A DNA stretch of 64,000 bases from Thalassovita sp. (GTDB lineage Bacteria > Pseudomonadota > Alphaproteobacteria > Rhodobacterales > Rhodobacteraceae): positions 186,001 through 250,000 of the forward strand of contig JARGPB010000002.1 in NCBI GenBank assembly GCA_029212905.1, read 5' to 3'. The notes beneath the pieces were generated by a model. That model saw nothing but the letters and a program-made list of their open reading frames with translations, searched no databases and was not told where the DNA came from. Position 1 is the stretch's first letter, and every line of letters starts with the position of its first letter. Both the position numbers and the translations under genes were made by a program. Below, piece by piece: positions 58,798-64,000 of this stretch.

Positions 58798-59438
58798 AAT
58801 TCACAACGCGCGATTTGCAGGCGCGGTTGGCGGCGCTTGGGTTTCATCCTGGCCCGATCGATGGCTTGCATGGCGCGCGCACGAATGCGGCGCTGAACGA
58901 CGCTATGGCCGACCGGGTGGTGATGCGCCCCGAGGCGCTGTTCCATAGCTCAGGTTTGCACCGGATTCATTGGCACTGGACCGCCGGGGCCTATGGCGAG
59001 ATTCAGCTCGAACTCGATCACTACAACGCGCTGATCGATCAGGATGGCACCGAAGTTGCGGGCACGTTTCCGACCGAGGCGCAGGCGCGCTATCATCCAG
59101 GGCTGGCCGCCTCGCATACGCGGAACGCCAATACCGGCGCGATCGGGCTGGCCGTGGATTGCATGGCCGGGGCGCGCGAACGTCCGTTTAGGGCGGGGCG
59201 CTATCCGATGACCCGCGCCCAACTGGACGGGCTGGTGCGCGTCACCGCGCGGCTATGCCGCCAGTACGACATCCCGGTCAGCCGATGGTCAACGCTGAGC
59301 CACGCCGAGATCCAGCCGACCTTGGGCATTCCTCAGCGTGCGAAATGGGACATCTGTTGGTTTCCCGGCATGGATCGCCCCGGTGATCCTGTCGAGGTCG
59401 GGGATCGCATTCGTGCGATGGTGCGGGGGCTGCTGTGA
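58794..59438 (+). CDS. Endolysin, N-acetylmuramoyl-L-alanine amidase type
   Basis: 214 residues. The N-terminal part (DLQARLAALGFHPGPIDGLHGARTNAAL) is a peptidoglycan-binding PG_binding_1 module. The catalytic domain has Zn-ligand His in HRIHWHWTAGAYG and LAASHTRNANTGAIGLAVD, and KWDICWFPG. Amidase_2-like (N-acetylmuramoyl-L-alanine amidase). No signal peptide, so it depends on the holin. The stop overlaps the next gene by GTGA. Confidence 0.83.
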   Translation: MKFTTRDLQARLAALGFHPGPIDGLHGARTNAALNDAMADRVVMRPEALFHSSGLHRIHWHWTAGAYGEIQLELDHYNALIDQDGTEVAGTFPTEAQARYHPGLAASHTRNANTGAIGLAVDCMAGARERPFRAGRYPMTRAQLDGLVRVTARLCRQYDIPVSRWSTLSHAEIQPTLGIPQRAKWDICWFPGMDRPGDPVEVGDRIRAMVRGLL

Positions 59439-59785
59439 GGCGCACCGCGCTAGCGCTGGCCTTGTTTTTGGGGGCAGGGGGCTGCGGTGGCCCCTTGGCG
59501 CTGCTGACCGGCGGCGGGCCGAATGTAGCCGCGAATGTCCAGGCGGGCGAGACCAATACACAGACGGTGGGCCAAAGCGAAACCACAACCCAGAAGATTA
59601 TACGCCCGCAGGCTCGCGATATTCGACAGTCCGCCGACCGGAATAAGGTTCAGGCCGATCGCGTCGAGACCGTCGTGGTGCAAGAGGTGCCCGCCTGGCT
59701 GATCCTCGCCTTCGCCGTAGCGCTGTTTCTGGATAGCCCGCTGCGCTGGCCGGGGCAAATCAGGGCGGGGTTGAGGGGAAGGTAG
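59435..59785 (+). CDS. Spanin-2-like lysis protein
   Basis: 116 residues from GTG 59435 (GTGA overlap with the amidase). The N-terminal segment (ALALALFLGAGGCGG) looks like a lipoprotein-type signal with a weak lipobox (AGGC). The middle (NVAANVQAGETNTQTVGQSETTT, then QARDIRQSADRNKVQADRVE) and a C-terminal hydrophobic helix (VPAWLILAFAVALFL) match bacteriophage spanin-2-type proteins. It would disrupt the outer membrane after endolysin action. Confidence 0.7.
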   Translation: MRRTALALALFLGAGGCGGPLALLTGGGPNVAANVQAGETNTQTVGQSETTTQKIIRPQARDIRQSADRNKVQADRVETVVVQEVPAWLILAFAVALFLDSPLRWPGQIRAGLRGR

Positions 59786-60129
59786 GAAAGAGGTTTAGCG
59801 GAACTGCACAAAGCGCAGATTGCGAACTTTGCAAAGCGGAGCTACCGGCCCATTCCTGCCGTTCAACTATCTATCAAGAAGCTGCAGTCGCAGCCCGCAT
59901 AGCGGACGTTCGTGGTACGCGCAGCGAATTATCAAGACGATGGAGTCGAGGGAAACGCCTCATCGTTCCTCTCGCGGTGTTAGTTGTTCCAACCGACGCA
60001 GATTGAGCGTAGCGTCTGGCGAACGACACTGCACCGGAGAACTAGAAGTTTATCGTTGTATTAAAGCTGCAACCGGCTTGAACTTCCGATAACTTCAACC
60101 AAAAGCCGCATCAAAAGTCGAAGGAAAAA
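59786..60129. other. Non-coding gap before SIR2 gene
   Basis: 344 bases with no convincing gene; the frame 59820-60092 has no family features. It contains a stretch with AGCGGACGTTCG and GCAGCGAAT, of the kind often seen in decayed intergenic repeats of Rhodobacterales. It probably marks the junction between phage lysis genes and cargo. GAAGGAAAA lies before ATG 60130. Confidence 0.5.
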
Positions 60130-63100
60130 ATGCTAAGTCTAGTTAAGCACCTCAACGAGCCAGAGACTGTAGTTTTTGTAGGTTCAGGAGTTTCCCGTTG
60201 GTCAGGGCTTCCTTCTTGGGAAGGTATGATCTCAGAGTTGATTGAATTCCTTGAAGTCGATGGAAAGAATGCGGATCTGGTTCGCGACGAGCACAAGAAT
60301 GGCGAGTTACTGCAAGCCGCGAGCTACGGATTTGATCAACTAACTCAACAGCAAATAGGCGAATTTATTCGCCAATCCTGCCGCTACGGTACGGCTAAGC
60401 CCCATGAGATCCATCGAAAAATTGTAGAACTTGGGCCGACAAGCTTTGTGACGACGAACTATGACAACCTACTAGAAGAAGCCTTGCGCACTTTTAAGGC
60501 GGGTGCCTTTTTTCCACCACCAGTCACTAATCGACATCTCACCGAAATGGCGACAGTTGCCCATGCCAAGCATTCGGGATTTGTCTTCAAACCTCATGGT
60601 GATGCATCTGACGCGGAAAGCATCGTCCTAACCCGCGAGCAGTACCGCAAACTGTTGCCCCAGGGAGAGTGGAACCGAGCGCTGGAAACCTTGAAGACTT
60701 TGATGATTAGCCGACCGGTCCTTTACGTCGGCTTTGGGCTGAGGGACCCTGATTTTCTTTATTTGAGGGATTTGCTAGCAAACACATATGAGGGCGCCGT
60801 CCGAGATCATTACGCCATACTGCCAGACATGACTGAACAAGAAATAGACTATTGGAGGCGCGCCTACGGGATTCACATTCTCAATTATAAAACGACGACC
60901 GATGATCAAGGCAAGGTATCACATGGCGGTCTCTTAGTTGCCCTAGATCAACTAAAAAAGCAACGCGTTGAACAAGTAGATGAGCAGGGGCAGAAGGCCG
61001 AAGACGCGGAATTCGTTCTGGCGCTTTTGAGGCACGCTTCTCGTCTTGCCCGTGTTGAAAATTCCAACGAAAAAATTCCAATTGGCGTGGAGTACCAGTC
61101 TAAAGGGATGCGGGAGTTTTCCCGAAAGTACTGGAGAAAGAGCTTCCGCAATGTCGATGAGTTGCTTGTAGATGGACCTCAGAAAACGCTGCTTGTTGGC
61201 CTACCTGGTGCGGGAAAGACCCACTCGCTCCGTTTCGCTGCTGCTAAACTCTCGAAACAGCTGCAAGAAGCCAGCATGGGAGCTGAGGCCAGCATAGAGG
61301 AGGCTATCATTCCAGTTGCCGTGGATATGAAACAATACGACGGCGATCTATGGAGCCTTGTAGATAGCACTCTTCCAGTTGGAATTTCATTGGAACAACT
61401 CGTAAGTCACTTCAAGGTGAAGATATTCATCGACTCTTTCAACGAAATGCCCAAGAAATATTGGACTGATGCGAAATATGAAGACGACTTGGGGGAATTC
61501 GTAGAGCGCGCGCAAAACGCATCCTTGGTTTTTGCATCTAGGACGTCGCACGGCATACCTGAGCATGATTTTGAAGTTTATACATTGTCGAGTATTGACG
61601 AAGAGCTTGCTGAAAAAGCTCTACTAGATAAGGGCTTTCAACTTGATGGAGATTTTCGACGGGAAATGGTTGCCCTAATACGAAGGCCGTTTTTCTATCG
61701 TCTTCTACAAGACGGAAAAATAGATGTTGGCAGTTCGCCGAACCCAAGATCCGTTTTTGAACGAATGTTCGAAGATTTGAGTGAGCGATTTAGAAATAGA
61801 TTTCAAGATTCACTGGATTTGACTTCAAAACTGGAGCGCATCGCCTTTAGCACCATGAATGCAGGCACGGAGTACTTTAACTTCACAAATCTTGAATCGA
61901 CAATTGTTAGCGCACTTGAAGGGACCGATTGCGAAGCATTCTCAGCGGGGGAGATTATCAATTGGCTTGTTTCCGAGGAGGTGCTGCAACCTTTGCCAAA
62001 AAGGAGGCTGGCGTTTTTCCACCAATCGGTCACTGAATTTTTAGCGGCTTCTCATTTAGCATCTGTCTATGAACAGGACCCGTCGGTTCTTAAGGACGTT
62101 TTGCGGTTCCGTCGATGGGATCAAGCACTAATGCAGACCATGGCTCTACTTCCAAAAGAGAAGTCGAGTCAGTTATTAGAAAAAATTCTCAAAGCAGATC
62201 AAAGATTGGCGTTGTCATCTTGTAAGTACTTGGAAGAAGATCGCGACCAAGTAATTCTCTCCGTTTTGAACAAATGTGTGGCAGATCATGACGCAGAATC
62301 CTTCGACGACCGAGGACTTGAATGGGCAATAGAAACTGATCTGCCGTTGAACTCTCATCACATTCCCGTCCTTAGACAATGTGTAGAAATAGGTGGTTCG
62401 CTGGGCGGTTCGGCCATCCAGAGGTTAGCAAGGATACGCGGTGCCGATGAGAAACCCATACTTCTGCAATTTCTTCTGGAAGGAGAGCGAGATTTCAATT
62501 TCTTGGCAAACGGCGTGGGGAAAGCGCTTTCCAGAATGGTCACTAGTGACGATCTTGTAATCATTGCAAATTGGGTGGCTGAGAACTCAAACCAAACGGA
62601 TGACGTTGACGCCACGACCTCTTCGATCGCTGAGGCACTTTCCGAATTCCCTGCAAAGGAGGTTGTAGATTGTTTGGCACCTTCATTGAAGGAAGGGACC
62701 GTTTCAACCTTGGCAGCGGACATTCTGTGCGACATAGCTCACAAAAAACGAACACAAGCATGGCTTGACGTCTGCATTCGATTGCTTCCAATAGAGACGC
62801 ATCATGCTTGCGTTGCTATTTGTTTTATTATTGGTTTCGGCAGAAGCAAGAAGGGCCTTTCTTTAGACGGCATCGGGGAGAAAGAGCTCGATTGCGTCAT
62901 TCAATCTATAGATCGCGGAGACGACTTCGCTCTTTCGGCTCTAGTAGATATTTGCCGCCACTCAGAATCTTGTGCCAGGTTGGTTGAACAGAAGGTCGAG
63001 GAAACCAACGAAATGTCGGCTGCACTACTCATGTATTGTGTTTGCCCTGACAGAACTGAAGCAGTGTTTGATGTCATCGAGAATGTGTCTGATGGGACTA

Positions 63101-63705
63101 TTTCACCCGGTGCGGAATTGCAGTCCCTGAATTACGTCAAGCTGGACTGGAATGGCCATAAAGAGCTTTTTCTCAAGGTCCTACGATCAAAAAACAAGCC
63201 GTTGATTAAAGCCATCTTGCCAAATGGGATGCCTACCGAATTTGACACTCTTGGGGATGTGGATTTTGGCGACATTGTTGATTTTCTGGATTATATAGAG
63301 TCGGAACGGGCGTCAGCCGCAAACGATATGGATTGGTTCGGTGATCAAGTTGCTTCGGTTATAGGTTGCCATGGCGATCTGAAAACAATACATCGATTGA
63401 TCGCTGTACTCGCCGACGAGGAATCAAAGCACCGCGCTACGGTTTCAAAGATGATACTTCCATTTTGCGAGAGCGTGACATTATCTGATATGCCGGAAAG
63501 CGCAGTATCCTACTTGCTTGCTGAATTGAGGGACCCAATGCGCCTTCCGTGGCAACGGCATCTTATAGCAGAGGTCGCCGACGAGGACTTTGTACAGGAA
63601 CGCCTCTTGCCTTTGTTGACGGACGTCGAGGATCAATTCCAAACCAACTTAAGAGCCGCGCTAGAATATGTAGGTCAGCGACATGGAAGGCGCTACTTGG
63701 CTTGA
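60130..63705 (+). CDS. SIR2-STAND NTPase, putative anti-phage defence protein
   Basis: 1191 residues. Residues 1-~290 are a SIR2_2 domain with GSGVS (18-22), TTNYD with catalytic Asn110, KPHGD with His156 and YVGFGLRDPDF; such domains cleave NAD+ in defence proteins. A STAND/NACHT-like NTPase follows (about 330-540), with Walker A GLPGAGKT (357-364), Walker B KIFIDSFNEMP (Asp435) and a sensor-like FASRTSHG. The rest (~600-1191) is helical, repeat-like and probably the sensor. Base composition is visibly lower in G+C than the phage genes, which points to transfer. The architecture resembles Avs5-type SIR2-STAND proteins. No homing or phage function is evident. Confidence 0.8.
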   Translation: MLSLVKHLNEPETVVFVGSGVSRWSGLPSWEGMISELIEFLEVDGKNADLVRDEHKNGELLQAASYGFDQLTQQQIGEFIRQSCRYGTAKPHEIHRKIVELGPTSFVTTNYDNLLEEALRTFKAGAFFPPPVTNRHLTEMATVAHAKHSGFVFKPHGDASDAESIVLTREQYRKLLPQGEWNRALETLKTLMISRPVLYVGFGLRDPDFLYLRDLLANTYEGAVRDHYAILPDMTEQEIDYWRRAYGIHILNYKTTTDDQGKVSHGGLLVALDQLKKQRVEQVDEQGQKAEDAEFVLALLRHASRLARVENSNEKIPIGVEYQSKGMREFSRKYWRKSFRNVDELLVDGPQKTLLVGLPGAGKTHSLRFAAAKLSKQLQEASMGAEASIEEAIIPVAVDMKQYDGDLWSLVDSTLPVGISLEQLVSHFKVKIFIDSFNEMPKKYWTDAKYEDDLGEFVERAQNASLVFASRTSHGIPEHDFEVYTLSSIDEELAEKALLDKGFQLDGDFRREMVALIRRPFFYRLLQDGKIDVGSSPNPRSVFERMFEDLSERFRNRFQDSLDLTSKLERIAFSTMNAGTEYFNFTNLESTIVSALEGTDCEAFSAGEIINWLVSEEVLQPLPKRRLAFFHQSVTEFLAASHLASVYEQDPSVLKDVLRFRRWDQALMQTMALLPKEKSSQLLEKILKADQRLALSSCKYLEEDRDQVILSVLNKCVADHDAESFDDRGLEWAIETDLPLNSHHIPVLRQCVEIGGSLGGSAIQRLARIRGADEKPILLQFLLEGERDFNFLANGVGKALSRMVTSDDLVIIANWVAENSNQTDDVDATTSSIAEALSEFPAKEVVDCLAPSLKEGTVSTLAADILCDIAHKKRTQAWLDVCIRLLPIETHHACVAICFIIGFGRSKKGLSLDGIGEKELDCVIQSIDRGDDFALSALVDICRHSESCARLVEQKVEETNEMSAALLMYCVCPDRTEAVFDVIENVSDGTISPGAELQSLNYVKLDWNGHKELFLKVLRSKNKPLIKAILPNGMPTEFDTLGDVDFGDIVDFLDYIESERASAANDMDWFGDQVASVIGCHGDLKTIHRLIAVLADEESKHRATVSKMILPFCESVTLSDMPESAVSYLLAELRDPMRLPWQRHLIAEVADEDFVQERLLPLLTDVEDQFQTNLRAALEYVGQRHGRRYLA

Positions 63706-63968
63706 TCTCCCGCGAACGACCACTTTTCACCTGGGGTTTGTTTGTCTCGCAACTGCAACGAATGACTGCTTCCCGCCCCCTGGTGCCGCCTGTCCATTGG
63801 CTGCAGACAGCCCAAAGCGGACGCTGGTTTTCTCTTCGGATCAGGGAAGGAAAGCAATCTTCTTTGAGCCAATTCTTCACCCCCAAAACTCACCGTGGCA
63901 GCTTTGGGTTGTGGGAAGTGATCATTCTCACCTAAGGTTGACGAAATTGTGAAGTAGGAGGCTCGCAT
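63706..63968. other. Gap after SIR2 gene
   Basis: 263 bases without a convincing gene. Frames here have odd composition and no motifs. A stretch with AATGACTGC and GCCCAAAGCGGAC resembles decayed intergenic repeat sequence of Rhodobacterales; no clear terminator is seen. Confidence 0.45.
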
Positions 63969-64000
63969 ATGCATCGTCCGGATTATCTTGAACAAGGCGA
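63969..64000 (+). CDS. Start of an unidentified gene, cut by window end
   Basis: ATG 63969 is preceded by AGGAGG (63956-63961) at seven bases, the best ribosome site in this part. Ten residues are visible (MHRPDYLEQG). Too short to assign. It could be a second gene of the defence locus or phage flank. Confidence 0.45.
   Translation, partial: MHRPDYLEQG

Larger units (their letters stand above)
29910..64000. mobile_element. Lambda-like siphovirus-type prophage, right end not in window
   Basis: It begins in the 3' half of tRNA-Val. In order it carries integrase, excisionase, repressor/Cro, replication, terminase, head, tail, fibre and lysis genes, followed by a SIR2-STAND cargo gene. No second copy of the tRNA 3' end (for example GTTCGAATCTCTTATCACCC) is found up to base 64000. 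Either the right attachment site lies beyond the window or it has decayed. The set of structural genes looks complete, so the phage could still be functional. Confidence 0.85.

Noticed and set aside
59820..60092. 90-residue frame before the SIR2 gene
   Set aside because: Odd composition, no start signal and no known family; looks like translated intergenic repeat sequence.
63549..63952. Overlapping frames at the SIR2 3' end
   Set aside because: They overlap the SIR2 coding end or the repeat-like gap, with no ribosome site or motif.
63000..64000. Right attachment site (second copy of tRNA-Val 3' end)
   Set aside because: I looked for GTTCGAATCTC, TTATCACCC and CCACCATTTT and found no second copy.

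Overview
The window looks like an alphaproteobacterial chromosome of the Rhodobacteraceae (Roseobacter group). This rests on the high G+C coding, the DctB/DctD plus DctP-DctQ-DctM set, tandem RTX proteins ending in Hint domains, the xerD and aroK-aroB arrangement, and phage genes of the type common in Rhodobacterales. I cannot name a genus from sequence alone.

Layout. 1-3438: end of a surface-polysaccharide locus (LuxR-type regulator, Wzz-like chain-length protein, O-antigen ligase/polymerase-like protein). 3439-10106: two large paralogous calcium-binding RTX proteins with C-terminal Hint domains; the first has a long, hairpin-rich leader. 10103-14643 (minus strand): MobA-like nucleotidyltransferase, CNNM/CBS membrane protein, XerD, a secreted protein of unknown function and a 49-residue membrane protein. 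14768-16426: aroK-aroB. 16469-22856: C4-dicarboxylate two-component system and TRAP transporter, with two DctD-type operators before dctP. 22969-25794 (minus): tpiA, a TfoX-like gene with two Fe-S assembly genes, and an enoyl-CoA hydratase family gene. 25904-29746: tgt and lon. 29870-29944: tRNA-Val(CAC).

From the 3' end of that tRNA to the right edge (about 34 kb) lies a lambda-like, siphovirus-type prophage. A leftward early operon (integrase, excisionase-like HTH, XRE regulator and small genes) is followed by divergent CI-like and Cro-like genes around an operator cluster. Next come a chain of small translationally coupled early genes, two proteins carrying DnaA domain IV, a DUF1376-like protein, an iteron array that may be the phage origin, Nu1/GpA terminase with a candidate cos site, portal, a protease-capsid fusion, and head-tail and tail genes. 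The tail genes include a GGGAAAC slippery site for a G/GT-type fusion, and a tail fibre with an SGNH hydrolase domain. A lysis cassette (holin, small membrane protein, amidase, spanin) closes the phage structural part.

Downstream of lysis is a 1191-residue protein with visibly lower G+C. It has a SIR2 NADase domain, a STAND-like P-loop NTPase and a long helical C-terminal region, an architecture known from anti-phage defence. A further gene starts at the right edge. No second copy of the tRNA 3' end is seen, so the prophage or island probably runs past the window and the SIR2 gene is likely its cargo.
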